Position numbers and translations under genes: made by a program. 64,000 nt of DNA from Tubulanus polymorphus (taxonomy: Eukaryota; Nemertea; Palaeonemertea; Tubulaniformes; Tubulanidae), in contig NC_134031.1 of NCBI RefSeq assembly GCF_964204645.1, positions 13,122,501 through 13,186,500 on the forward strand, given 5' to 3'. The notes beneath the pieces were generated by a model. The model was not told the DNA's origin. It was given only the letters and a program-made list of their open reading frames with translations, and did not search any database. Shown here piece after piece: positions 40,601-55,600 of the stretch (position 1 is the stretch's first letter; the number at the start of each line of letters is the position of its first letter).

Positions 40601-43600
40601 AAAAACCCGATCTCAGTACGGAACTGAACTGGCCACGTATTTTCTGTAGTGTGAACGCAGATGCGGCGCTTAGCTAGCCGCCCATTTACATCTTCGTAGT
40701 ACAATACACTAAACACTAATTACACTCCTCTCTATTGGCACACCGGAAGACTACTATACTGGGCTTACTAAGTGCTGAATTGCCAACTCGTAGTGTGAAT
40801 GTAACTGGCAGTGTAAGCGTCGTATTTTGGTGAATTTGGTACCAGCGAAGTACAGTACTGCATAAGCGCAGAATCGCGGCTTTAGTTCTTAATGATTAAG
40901 TACTCACAACATTTATTAAAGCATCTATTTGTGAGCATAAATCATAATTCAATTTACTCATCAACATAATGATAAGTCCAATCTACGACGATGTGAGTTT
41001 CAATGTTTCCTTCGTAAACAAATATAGTAATGCTGGAGGAAATTTCTGCACTTGAGCATCTTACCCCTTTAGGTAGTTCTCCACGGTTATGGTGCCTTTA
41101 CTGACAAGATCGTGCAGTAAATGTCCTGAATGTTTCCGCGCTTGTTGCGATCGTTCAAGAACGTGATTGATGACATTTGATACAAAGTAGAAGTTTGACT
41201 GGCGATGTAGTTCTTCGACGCATAAAATAGCTTCCTGTAACAAGGTAATTAATTAGAACAACTAACAACATGCCTCTAAGATGAGACAAAACAACTATGT
41301 ATGGGGGGGGGGGGTCATTTTCATTAATATAATTCAAATACAAATAGGAGATGCCAAAATTTATCTATGAAATGTATTTTGAAGCAAATGTGGCAGACAG
41401 GCAGGTATTCATCTTACTGAAGCCTAGAATATACTCAACAAGTCTGACACTGCAGCCATAAATATTATCACCACAGGGACGCCTAACGCTATTTTTGTTA
41501 CCCTCATCACTCGGAATACCATATATAATATGTTCCTACAAGGGCTGATGGTGTACCCTGAAGAATCTAGACAATTGTATCAGAAAGGCATATATGAGAA
41601 AACTGAAGCTTACCTCCAAAGCTATGACAAACCCAACTACGTACCTTAATATCCAATATTTGAAGATATTCATCAAGAATCGCACGCGTTTTCTTCTCCC
41701 ACATATTTTCATCCATTTCAGGTAAAATTGGCACCGGTACAGCAGCAGCTACTGGTTGTGGCGGAACAGCCTTTTCTGGCTCTGGCTCTCTAGTTCGGCT
41801 ATTGTCGCGACTACCTTCACGAGATGCATCAGCATGGCTACCTCTACGCGAACCTTGTCGACTTCCTTGGCCATCACGCACATTGAAGTTCCTATAAGTT
41901 AACCGAATTAGCGTATAAGTTAACCAATCATATTGGAATCAGCTTTAAGTAATGTTCTTATGCTAGCGGTAATAGAAATGTTCACAAACATTAGTGTTTA
42001 TGGAATCAATCAGTTAATATTATGAAGTCGAATAAATTTAATTTAATGTGCCGTTAATATGTTGTGCTATGTCAATAACAACCAGTCAAGAAATAATATC
42101 TATAGAGTAACGTGATCATTGAATTTCATGATTAGGAAAAACAATGTGTGCAAGAAACGACTGTTGAGATGCAGGTATCTAACTCTAACGCTACCGATTT
42201 TCAGAATTTCTCGTTTTTAGAAGACATTGACAAAACATATAAACCAAGATCCGAGATGTATGCCGGGTTTTTTCTTCCACTGTCAATGATCATCGTATAC
42301 ATGAATATCCCCAGGTCACATCCCAAAAAACTTCTTGTATCCATGCATAAGACACACCTGCATTAAGAAGGTTCCATTCTACGAAAAAAGTGCGCCCTAT
42401 AGCAGGTATTTATGGTAGTTGTAAATTTGACCTCTTTCAATCAATACTTCAGAATGTCAGCGTAACTTTGAATAACCATGCACTGATTTTACTTCCTGGT
42501 TCAACGGTGTTCACTAAACGTTTGTCTTAAAAAACTTCAGCTGGACAGCATGCACAGGATCCAAAGGCAATAGGCGTTTCTCCATATAAATCTTCTCGAC
42601 TTAAGTCCATAATGGTAGCGGAAGAGTTAACAAATACTGCATCAGAAATACAAAGCTCAACTCTTTAACAGGTCTGTGACCCAGTGTACTGCGGAGGTCA
42701 GTCATTTTGGCAGTTATGAGCTGTATTTAGAAACCTTCAAATCAGAGAGCTGTAGTATATGAACTATTGATCATACATCTTGCCATTCAAGAAAAAGTTG
42801 TTACTAACTAATTATCCTTTCAAAATTTGAATTTTTTCTATCATTCAAAAATCATTCAAATTTATACTACTTAATTACGCGGAATGCCTGATTTTACCAT
42901 AAATGCATAAATAAATCAAAATTGTAACTACATGTATTTATTTATGTTTGTTTCCATAATCAGTTTCACTTTCTGACTATTCTGAAGCTTTGAAATTGCT
43001 GTTTAATCACTGATTTAAGACATCTTTAAATATTTTTCTCAGCAAATTTTTGAATTAGTGATTTGATAAGATTTTTTCCATGATGCTGGGAAAACTGGGA
43101 AGTCTAGGAAGCCCCTATATGCATAACTCAAATTAATCCCGAAGAAATGGAAATATCTCGAAGGAAAGAAGTATTTTTGACCAAATCAGCATTTGCGTAA
43201 TACGGTCAGTAAAACCACCATCACCAACATCCGAATGTGAGAGAGTGTAGAGGATAACTACAGTACCTGTTATTAGACCGGCTAATGTTGTCGTACCTTG
43301 CAACCGCGAGGGCCGCTTCCTTCTCTGCCTCCATTGAATACCGAGACATTTTACCACGCTGTGTTGGTTGCGACTGACGCCCCTTCGGCTCCAGACGACC
43401 AACCATTCCGCGAGAACCACTACCTCTTGAACGTGAATCGAATCCACCACCTTCGTGTTGGCTCAATGCTGAAAACCTACAAAGGAGAGCATATGACATG
43501 ACTTTGGCCCTTACGGGTTTCAACAGCACAGCGTTAGAGCTAGGTCACTACACACTGCAGTGGGATGAAAAGCCCGGAAACTAGCAAATTTCACTGCCAG

Positions 43601-46600
43601 ATGTAGAATTACTAATGTGGATACATAATAAGTGTCATTCTTATCACTCTGATCACTAGATAGCCCAGAAGACAATGCTTAATGGATTAGTTTAAATCAA
43701 AATACATATACCTAAGATTCTGGACAGATATTCAGTATATGATCTTTACTCAAATATTGGACACCTAACTTTGAAGAAAATCAATCCCATCAATCCCACA
43801 GTTATTCTTATCGACGAAACTATAGAAATTATGAGATGCTCCTTTGGACAGTTTTGTCCACAGTAAATCCCCAAATAGTATTTGTTTCTTGTCTTGTGAA
43901 ATATCTGGAAATTTCTATTATCGGCCTAGTCTTCTCTACACATTCTCATCTCAAATCCTTAAAAATACTTAAGCAAAAACATATCTGAACGCAACATGCT
44001 GAGAATATATATCACTTATAACAGCAGTGCATTCATGTTGGGAATATCTTCTTCGTGAGGTCAGATGACCGTAAGCCTATAGATGTTACTAAAAATAACT
44101 CTAACGCTGTACTATTGTTTCTGGATTTAAACTGCCCAGGGTTTCAATTAGTTGCACTTTGCTTTTACATTGATCATCATCACATTAATCAATAACTCCC
44201 TGGCCCTGGGCTCTATAAACCAGCCAATTATTGCATCTACTTGTATAACAGTAATTTATTTCTTTATACTGACCTATTTCCTGGGGTGGAAGGCCGTTCT
44301 GGTTCTTGGTTCTGTTTTCCGCCACCACTGCTTCCCCGGCCCCAACTGAACCCAGGTCGTCCACCAGGACCTAACTGAAAGTTTTCATCCATGGTTGTCT
44401 GCAAAACAATACAAAAGGTCCATAGACCATGAGATTTTGTTGAGAATATCAAAATTTCCAGATAATTTGGGTAAACGAACAAGAGCCCCAGGCAGGGGGG
44501 GTCAATGAAGCTTAAGTTATTAACAGAGCTGCCTAAGAACAAGAAACGAAATTCTTAATACCGACTTTACATGATGGTGTATGTTAAAATCCAGTATCAA
44601 AATTAAATGTCAGTAAATATACTCTAGAATTTAAGCATTTATAATTCATTAAGATTTAATTATAGGCACACTACTAATTCTAACGATTAAGAATATGCGC
44701 GCTTGCTGTTTACCACGGCAGCCCGCAGTTCATGGTTCATTGTGCAACTGCTGACCCAAATTGTCTGCCATTCACTGCCCATGTTATGCCAAATTCACTG
44801 CCAACTGCAGCGACTTAAGAAATGAGCTAATTTTCAAGCCAGTTACCATTTGCGATATTTATGCCATTTTGATTAGAGTACTGATTTTACAGTAGAACTT
44901 GCTTGATTTGGATCACCTGGGACTGTAAAATTTTGTCCATATTATGTGCTCTTATTTGAATCAAAATACCTTCCTGGAATGTAAGTCCGAAATGAGTGAA
45001 ACCTCGAATAAAAGCAATCCGAACTGTGCAATAGCCCAAAAAAATGGCCCTAAGACCCTGTTATCAATCAATGTCATATTCTAGACTCGAGCACGTGGCT
45101 TAATTTATTAGCACATCAAGGTCATCCATCCGATTTAAGATAAAAGCTATTTTTACCAAACCTTGCAGAATTGTCAATGATATTTTCTGTAGTGCTAATA
45201 TTCCTCCCAAAACAAAATTAACTAAGGATTTCACAGAAATTGATCTTGAAATACAATTTTAAATCTTAAAATAAAACCCGAAGTATAATTGGCTTTTTAA
45301 AACTGATATTTTTGCATGCAGATTTTCGCGAAAAACCTCATTTAAATTTCAACGAGGCCCTTTTTCAAAATTCAGCTCCCTAGGATTTGGAGAATGGATC
45401 ATGTGTAAATGAATCATTGTAAGAATATATGCTCAGATGCACAGTCATAGAGCCTTAGCTCTAGAAACCATGTCATGAACATTCGCTCCATTCGTATAGT
45501 AATAGGTGCTCATAGGCTCGGCCTACGGCTGGCCTGGAGTTTTTAACATCTAAAATATACACTACTTGCACAAGATTACTCAGTACAGTAGAAATTATAT
45601 TCCTACAGGCCCCAAGAATTAAATTTGATTGTTACCTTCGGAAGTTTCATTCTGTTAGGATCAATGGGAATTTTTGTTGAAACTGTCACAGTTTTCCAGC
45701 CATCTGATTCCTGAGATTGACCCATTCCTGATCGGCTACCTACATATAAAAATAAATAATTGGAAACAATTATTTCTTGGCCTCAGACCAATTCTGGGTG
45801 CAACCATATTGATTTTGTTGGCATTGTGGACTGAACAGAGAAGTTAGCCAAATGAACTCAAATATCTCACCTCTCCTATTATCTTTCTTCAGGTTCATTG
45901 CTGGTGGAACAACAACCATTTGACTTAGAAGTGATTTTTCTGCACTTTCTTTCGCAGCTTCTTTGTGAATTTCAGCAATTGTTTTCGGAGCATTGTCAAC
46001 TCTTCTGGGAACCCAGTTGTTCTATAAAACAATTTTTGTCCGAGTTAATGTATTTAATTTGGTATTTTTTTTGTCAAATGGGGGAACACATGCATGTACA
46101 CACAAATTCCATGCCTAATTTATTCAATACAGCATACGCACACATTCTATGCCAAAATTATTTAATAAAATTTCCCTTGAAAGGTTAATAAACGACCAGG
46201 GCTCCACAGGGATGAAAAACGGCCCATATTGAAAAAAGTCGGAAAATATTTTCAAAAAAAAAGAATTTTTTTGGGGAACAAAAATCAGTAACTTTTAGCC
46301 AAAAAACTTACTTCCTTTTGGTCAAAATGTTAATAGTTTGGGCCTGAATTAGAGCCGCTTTTTGAATGAGACGTCATATTGGTTTCTCCGACACCACAGT
46401 TGTGCTAACAACTGCCGAAAACCGTCTTAAGGAGCACTCTGGACACTATGGAGCGATTTAGGTGATTAAAGCGCTTGAGGTGATTTACACTGTTCTCAGG
46501 AATAAAGAAAATGTTAGAAAAGGTCGGAAATCCATCTATGGTCGGAAGATTTTCATCCCTGGCTCCAGTACGATCGACTAAGCAGGGATCTCAAGAAGGA

Positions 46601-49600
46601 AATAAGTAGTAGAAAATTGAACTAGTCAGAATCACAGAAAAGATCCCACGAAGTTGGTGCTTGAGCGCCATAGGCGAGATAGGGGTAGCCCCTCGACGCT
46701 AGACAGTTTTAGATTTTTTCCATCCAACAGAGTGGTTTTCCATGAAGATAGAGTGTATCTGCTAATGGACTGGTTGCCTGTTGAATTCTGAGCCTAGACT
46801 GTTTGCCTGTCTAAAGACATGTGTATCTCCTTAACCGTACGACTCCAATCTCCGCTTACACCTCGCCTTCTATAGTGCACTATAGTGATTTTTTCAATGT
46901 TAGAACGACGATCGCACTAATGATAGCGCATTAAGTGAGCCTCGTCATTCTGAAGCCATCATCGCTAAGAATGACGATGTTGTAATAGCGAATTGGAAAG
47001 GCTCACCCCACCCTTATTCTAACATCAAATTTACATTGATCTCGGAGACCACACAAAATCACCGGCAAAACAGTGGATTTCCGCTGAACTCTGCGATCCC
47101 CGACTGAGAACATTTTACTTTTTAGCATAGAAATCGATAATCGATAACTGTCTGAAGGGCACAAGGGCGGCTATTTTCAGGGGCGCGGCAGATCGCCCCT
47201 CTATTTTTTGGCTAGATGAAGCACTGAATACATGGATTGCTTAATGCTTCGCCCAATAAGCCGAGGCCCTTCATCAGGAGATTTTAATTCATTGATTTGT
47301 CAATTAGTTTGTCTTAATTGACGATGTATGAGGCTTACAATACATGTCTGCTGATGTGTGAGAGTACTGTGTATATGATAAGACTCACTCAGGTGATTAC
47401 TAACACACAGAACCATATATTGTAACCTATATTCGCACACGCGGCTGACTGCTGACGTGCGTATATACAAATATACTAGTGCTGCGCTATTAGATTGCCG
47501 CTGTGAGGTGATGAATGAAATGAAGTAACAAAATAGTTCTAAATAGATTATTGGTAGTAAATATTGACCTCAAATATGGAACACACATCAATTTTGATGA
47601 TCTTCAGGAGCATTAGAGTGACATAGTTTGGAAAGTAATTACTCAGGTCAGATTGTATCCATCCAATAAGCCAATCATGATATTTTGGGGTAAAAATCTG
47701 AGGCTAGAAAATCGGCTTAGTAGCCGGATAATACAGTACATGGTAATGGGTTTCCCAGCATATGGCAGAACAAACAATACTATTTTCTTGATAATAATGT
47801 AGGTGAGAAAGCCCTTCAGTATCCAACATTGCACTTGAATGTGATATCATTATCTAGAAACAAGGTCAGGCATAGATCAGTTGAATGGGGAAATATTCCA
47901 AATTTTGCACATTTTCTCCTTGAACTTCTTAACAGCTTACAGCTGATGGAGAAAACTTTCAGTAATAATTCCAACCCCTATTTCCCTCATAATGACAAAA
48001 TATCAGCTGTGTATATCCAGTGTGGTTACAATTTCTGAGAGCTAACAGAAAGTTAGTCTTAGAGACTATCATACTTATTACGCTTTCGGACTACTATCGA
48101 ATGAAAGAGATTCTGGGTGACAGTAGCTAAGGATTTAAGAGTCCAGGTCTGACAGACAGAAGAAATTTTACTAGATTCAATCACCTAATGTAAGCAAGGA
48201 TATGAAAAACAACTCACCCTTCGTAACTCAATCACATCTTGTAACATGAATCTTGTGCGGGAACTAACTTCTTTCTTCTTAATGATTTTTTCCTTTTGCT
48301 GGAAATACTGATCCATTCTTGGCTACAAAACAGAAATTACAACGCTGTATCAAAGAAAAGAAATTTTATTCATTTAATTTTTTGTTTGAGTCCACAGATA
48401 CCACACAACACCACTTCGAGTCTGATAAAATTCTTGATTAAGATTATCGATGCTCAATGGTACTAGTGTACAAAATGAAATGACCTTACATCTAATCACA
48501 ATCACCAAACGTTGTCATGAATAACAACTTTATAACAAGGTGCCCATGGGCACTGTAAGATTCAGTGCAGAAGTTAGTGAACTGAAGGAGTTAATCATAT
48601 CCACCATACTAGACCATACATTGGTTTAGTAAGTTTAGAAATTTTAGAAATGGAAGGTGTTTTCCAAGCACTTTGAGCGATCTTGAACCCATGATCGAAT
48701 ATTATATTTTGGAAAGTAATGGCTATTTCCAATGTGGCATATCCTCATTCGATGACAATCGACATCTCATGCATTACGGGTCGAGCCCTGGATTATTGCA
48801 GCTAAAATGCGTGAAGGAAATTTATTTTGCACCCTTGCAAAAGAATAATCTTTACCTTGCCCTTTTCATGGTCTAGCTCTTTACCAATAGTTGAAAGAAG
48901 ACGGCATAAACATTCCAAGTTATCTTCGTCATTAGACTTTAATAACGTTACTATACACTCATGCATGATGTTTTCAGTGAGCATGTTCAATTTGAACAGT
49001 TCACCAATAAACCTGTTATAAGAAGAAACATATAAACATTTCAGCTAAAATGTGGTATGCCATGTGTGTCTCCCCGGAGTAAGCCAACTGTAATGGAGGA
49101 AGAAATTGATAACAGGTAGCACCTATTGTATACTTTACATATCAGCAAATTTCACTTAATTGCACATCAACTGGTTAAGAATTGTTGGTTCAAACCAGTA
49201 ACATGCCAACAAGAAATTCAAGATGGCTGCCCTGGAGGCCATAGGCCTATTAAATTGCCCAATCTTCACATCTTGTTCTGAGATAAGCCATTCAGATTTG
49301 AGCTAGTTTCACTCATGGGAAAATTCAAGATGGCAGTTATATAAATAAGGTGGCCATAGTTGATAACCTCCATTTTCAGTAGAAGTGGACATCGCACCTG
49401 CCCCAATCCTCATACCAAGTTTCAGGAATATCCATCAAGAAAAGCAGGCTGTGTCTTGTTAACAAAGGCTACCAGTCTGCCATAATGATTCAGATGGGCC
49501 AACTTTAGGGCTGCAGATGTGTGTAGGGTAGATGCATCTTCAGTCAACCTTGTTTAATCCACCTCTGGTTTAACTGTATAAGTGCTTATTCCGTACAATA

Positions 49601-52600
49601 TTTAGATTGGTGTTCCAGTTCATAAGTTATTCCCTTTAAGATTCTTATTCATATCACCTGTCTAGAACATACGGTTCCAGTGGGAAAATAAAGCAGTGCA
49701 TACACTGATGCTAGTGTACATTTGATTCAAAGAAACAAAATAACAGGTGCTGAATGTCTTTGACCTCCCCATCTAATGATGGTGCTTGGTTTTGCACTGA
49801 TTTCAAATTAATTTGAAATCAGTGCAAATTCGCTCATTCCCTGACTTTTCCGTAGCATGTGTGTTGTTTTCCTTGACTTGATCTTCTATGAATCCACTCA
49901 ATCAACAGTCAAAAGACATAGATAAGAAGTGGTTAATTGTACATGGGATCTAACTACATTAACTAATTTCCCAGACTTTCCCTCATTTTGGCTTTTATTA
50001 CAAAATTCCCAGACTTTCCTCTGGCTTACAGAAAAAAATTCCCCGACTCCCAGGTGGTCACCCAGATTTAATTGTGGCCACATGACTTAGTAGGCAATCT
50101 AACCATCCGTAAACTGGATAGTACATGGGTAATGCGTTGAAAGTTATAGTCAATACAGATTATCATACAAGTTTATACCCAGATCAGAGGGCCAAAAATG
50201 AAGTTGAATGGCAGTTTTTCTACCATAATCTCTGAATTGAGCCTTTAGGGCATTACATCACTTACCTTATGTTACCTATAGACCTTCGTTTCGATTTAGC
50301 ATACGCGTAATTTAATTCTTCTTGTAATACTTTCTTTTCTTCTTCCTGTTTGAAATCAAAATAAATTCATGAACTACAGAACAGGACAATTAATGGCCAA
50401 ACTGACAAACAGACTGACAAAAAGATAATGCAAAGGACTAAATTCCTCAGTGGATTTAAAATCAGGTCATTCCATGTCTTTCAAAAATGTTTTTTCTGAA
50501 AACTGAGGTCAACTTTTACCCAGGGTATATAAATAAAGGACCATGGATCCAGTAGGATCAACTGAATACATTTTATTCTTTAGCACAAAAACGGATTTGT
50601 TCTTGGATTTGCAATGATGTATAAACAGCTGATAAAGATGAAATAATCGTAGACTTTGTAGTAAGCATGTTCACCTTTGATGATATACATGGTAATGGGT
50701 TTTCCCTTCGAGTCACAAGTACATGGTAGAACAGTTCTAGATAATGTCACTGGGAAAGCCCTTCTAGAGGAATTTCCAAGTGATGCCCTTCTGAAGGGCT
50801 TTCCCTGTGATGTCAGGAAACAAGGTCAGGCATCCATTAGTAGAGTGGGGAAAAATTCAGTGAAGTTTTGTACATTTTCTCCCAGCACTTCCAAACCGCT
50901 TAGAGCTGATGGACAAAACTTGCCATATCAATTCCAATACCTATTTCCCCCCTAATGACAAAATATCAGTTCTGTATATCCATTGGTTACACTTTGTGCC
51001 ACCAAGAGCTTACAGAAAGTTACTCTCAGAAACATTCTATAAGGATCAACACAGTTGATCCAAAAAATCCAATTTTTAAGGCCAAAATCCAAAGTCACCT
51101 TTTACATAAGTATATACAGTATGTACAATTTATACGCCTTACCGTTGCGGCTTCTTCGATTTTCTTCTTTGATTGTTCCATATCTGTTTCACTTGCTCGA
51201 TCTTTTTCGAACTCTTTCTGACAACGGTTGAGCAATATGACTCGTGGTTTTATGTCCACTGGCAATTTCAACTGAAAATACGAGATTATACTGATCAATT
51301 AAAGCGTTCTAAAACTGAAACTGCACTTTTAGCAGGTCATCTACAAACTTTCAGATCTAATATACCAGCTACATCAAAAACTAACCTGTTGTATTCTTTG
51401 ACACATGTGAGCATATGGCACACTGAAACTCGGTTCATCGATAGCCTAAATAAAACAATCATAAAATGAAATGAGTTTTAAAATCAATATCTGTTACAGA
51501 AGCAGCATTCGTCATAATTACCAGTCATCCTGAGAAACCAATAACACAAATGTAAAAACACCAAAATCTCATGTGCGCAACATATTTCCGACAGGTCAAA
51601 TTGCATACCTTTTCAAATATAAGATCTATGACGCCCCGTAGTCGGTCAGCAGTGTCGATTTTTAAATCCATCATTTGGTTGACTAGAGTTTGGAATTTTT
51701 GTGGCGTCAGTTTATTCAGAATACTACGCACTCTCTTATAAAGATCCTACAAACAAAAAATAAACCATGTTATACTAGAACCCAAAGAGGCCTGAATGCA
51801 ACTTCTTCATCATGATTATGAAAAGCAATTTTCCTCTAGGTCCATAGATGAAGCGGTGCAGTTAACTTTGCAAATGCAAGTGATTTGATGTCAAGTGCAG
51901 CATTCAGTTCGAAAGAACATGCTGGCATAGGCAAAACCTATCATAGTAATACATTTTAGGAGGCAATTTAAAAAATGCGTTTTTTATAACCAGCACATCT
52001 ATACCGGTATATGTTATTTCGAATAGGTGGATGAAATTTTACCAACACTTCAATACAATGGCATTAACCTACTGAAGCATTTCTCATTAGTTTACTGAAT
52101 AATTTTAGAAATAAATAAGCAAACAGCTGGTTTCATTTTACAAATAATTTGAGAAATAAATGAGCAAAAGCTGGTTTCATTTTACAACAATACTAATAGG
52201 GATATATAACTGCTACATATCTATTGCACAATCACTAACAGCTACACATGAGGTGTCATTCTGCTGCAGAGGCTGTTAGCACACATACATTGACACAAGG
52301 AGTGAGGTTCGGTGATTTTGACTCGGACATCTTGATCCTGATCGTACCAGTTTTTAGGCAGAAGATGAATCTATAGTAACTTCCCAAAATAACTGGATTC
52401 CGTCTACGGCCAAATGGACAAAAAGTGAACGCAATAGCCCGCTGGGACTTAAGTCCCAAGTGGGCTAAACTAAGGGATTCAAAGCTCCACCAGCACGAAT
52501 TAAGGACTTAGATAGAATTGTATGGAAAGTAACAGATGTTGAGAAAGCAGACCCAAAAAAAGAACAATATGATAAATTTTCAGTAATATCTAAAGTTTTT

Positions 52601-55600
52601 CAGTAACAAGCGTGTAATGTATAATATGACGCTGGATTGAAAAAAAACGGTTAATTTTACTTGATTTTGCGTTGCACTTGTTTTTTTTTCATTTCAATTG
52701 TCAATCTGATATTTTAGGTTTGTAATACTGGCATGAGATGTGTAGATTATAATTGTCAACTCCTAATACTACTAATGCTTAACTTGTCACTAGTCAGTAC
52801 AAAAAAATGAGCGTGAGGCTCTACAAAACATTCATGCAAGGAAACTTAACTGTGTAACAACTTCAAAATGGTGGACACCCCTTCTCTTTGTTGTTGGTTT
52901 CTTGTTAAGGTTTATCACTTATATCAGATAAAATGACGTCTAAATCCAAAAATCATCGCAATCCTTGTCGTGGTAGCCGCCATTATTCATAACAGACACA
53001 CTGATTACAGCAGAGAACCGTTGCAACTGGTTGGCAGTGAGAAGTTGTTGTTAACATTTTTTTTCTAATTCATTTTTCATTTTTACCAAATAAATAACGC
53101 AGAATCATCGATTGATACAAAAATAAATCAACTTAGGTTACTTCCAAAAAAAACAAGAGGACTTCTAAGTCCTGAGGTTCGAAGAAGCTAAGTCTGATGT
53201 ATCAATTAAAAATAACATAAAAGAAAGGCAAATTATGGAAAAGAAATTAATATTCAATTTGAAAAGTTTGCTTAAAAAAAATTCAATTTGTTTTCTGTTT
53301 GCATTGTGCATGTGGTAATGTTATTGTTTACATCTGACATCATCAATAAAATAAGGCGCGCAGCTGAGCTTGCCTGACAATCAACACAATTCATTTACAC
53401 TAAAAATGCGCTTACTTGAAAACTATGTAGTGTATCAATCTGGAATTTTCGTCACAATATCCAATGCTAAATACCTTACTTCAAAGGTTTATTTGGTGTA
53501 AATCAGATCACAAATATTTCTAATATTTTGTTCTTAACTTTCGAAGTGGAGGCCGGTGTCGGCATCAACGTGTGTATGGCCGTACATACGGGTACTGGCG
53601 CTTTAACAGGCTCAGCATTGATGGTGTATTTATGCGCGAGTAGATGTAATGATTTGTTTTAACCGCTAGATCGGCGTTCATTATGCATGATTTAAAAAAA
53701 TGATATTATTCAGAGTATTTGAATATATTTATCATGATAATTATAATATTCTTAAGACAAGGAATTGCGTATGTGGACCTATTTCATTGAGGCGTATCAC
53801 TCAATCTGAAAAAAAATCTTCCGATCCAGTCATGTGACTTCATGACTGCAACTTGACGATAGCTTAGGTTGTCATTCTTCGAACCAATGATTCAACGCCC
53901 CAAGCAATCAATGTTGTTATTTTTATAACAGTGTGTGCTGTATCTTTATAAGACATGCGAGAGAGTATATAAAATATATTGATAGTAGTAGGTTGCCCCG
54001 GTGAAAGCCAGCTGATAGATGTACTGTATTGAATGTGTGCAGGAAGACACGTGTATGCCAGTGGTCTGTGTAAACAGTGATATTGATTGGATGCTTGGCG
54101 CGTACATCAACTAGCATAACGCGCGGCATGCGCTAAAGGACTCCTATTTTAGTTTCCAAAGTAAAATCAACATGTTTAAACTTTTTTCGCGACATATTTT
54201 TAAAGAAACAACGCTTGAGTTTTCCGTAAAACATAATGAAAATAGACTTAAATTGAATTTTTGAACACCCACTCGTAACAGCCACTCGTTATTTGTGCGG
54301 TCAATCCGTAACGATTACGGGAAAATAGTAACAGTTGGCAGGTCTAAGAAAGTACTGAATATGATGTCTCAAGATTCAGTAAGGGAAACGAGAAATTGAG
54401 CTTAACTGTGCATTGGTAAAAATAGCCTCAAAACAGCTTAAAAGGTAAAGAGGACCAAAAATGTTATTAAGGAGAAATAGATTTGTCATGTCTCAAATTT
54501 ATCAATAAAGGGACACAATGGAACAATCCTTTTATATTTCTTGGTTTGGTTCATATCCATTTTTCATGGCCATTCAATACACGGCAGTACTCAGCCATAT
54601 ATTTAATTTAAGTTGCAACCTATGTTTTCAGCATAACCATAGTGCTGATCTGCCTACCAGATAATGATTGCGCAGCAATCCAGAACTGAACCCACAAATT
54701 GGTATGAAAGTCAAGCACATGCACTGGCACATCTACCCATGTTATAAGGCCCACTAGTATCATTTTCCTAACTGAAAACCCAATCTCAGTAGGGAACTGA
54801 ACTGGCCACGTATTTACGGTGTGAACGCAGATTCGACGCTTAGCTAGCCGCGTATTTACATCCTTGTAGTTCGCTACACTCAACACTAATTACACTCCCT
54901 TCTATCGGCACACCAGATGACTACCACGCTAGGCTTACTAAGTGCCGAATTGCCAACTCGTCGTGTGAATGTAACTGGCTGTATTTATGCCATATTTTGG
55001 TGAATTCAGCACCAGCGAAGTACAATTCTTCATAATTGCCGAATGTAGTGTGAACACGGCTATATATACCTCAGTTTCCATTTCTTCTTGATCACGTTCC
55101 AATTTGTCTTTGCCTCGTGATGGTTTCCATGCATTCTCTGCACGCTTTAACTTCACTTGACCAATCTGCATGTCGATTACTTTTTTAGGCATATCTTTTC
55201 CTCCGCGATCACGCTGCTGACTACGGTTTTTGTCCATGCTACGAGAACCACTCTGAAAACAGAAAACGAGTCAAAATTCTTATTTGAACTAGCAGAAAAC
55301 TCGTCTTTGACAGGTTTAAATGGAGTTTTTGGTGGTGCCAAGGGAAGATGAGGCAAAGATCAATGCAAAGGCAGGTTCAGGGAGAATCCTGAACCTGCCC
55401 TTGGTTCAGGATTCTGAACCAGAATCAAAGGGAACCCAGATAGATACCCCTCTCTTCAGATAAAATGTCATCCTAAAAATCCTATTTGATCTTTTTCATA
55501 TTTTCAGAGTCAGCACAATCAACCTCGGTTAATCCTTATCGCTAGGGAAGTTCTTTAGTACAGATTAATCATAATCCAGTTAAACTATCATTTAAGTGCA

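Noticed and set aside
41306-41316. poly-G run as a structured or regulatory element
   Set aside because: A single homopolymer in an intron; likely simple sequence and prone to sequencing error.
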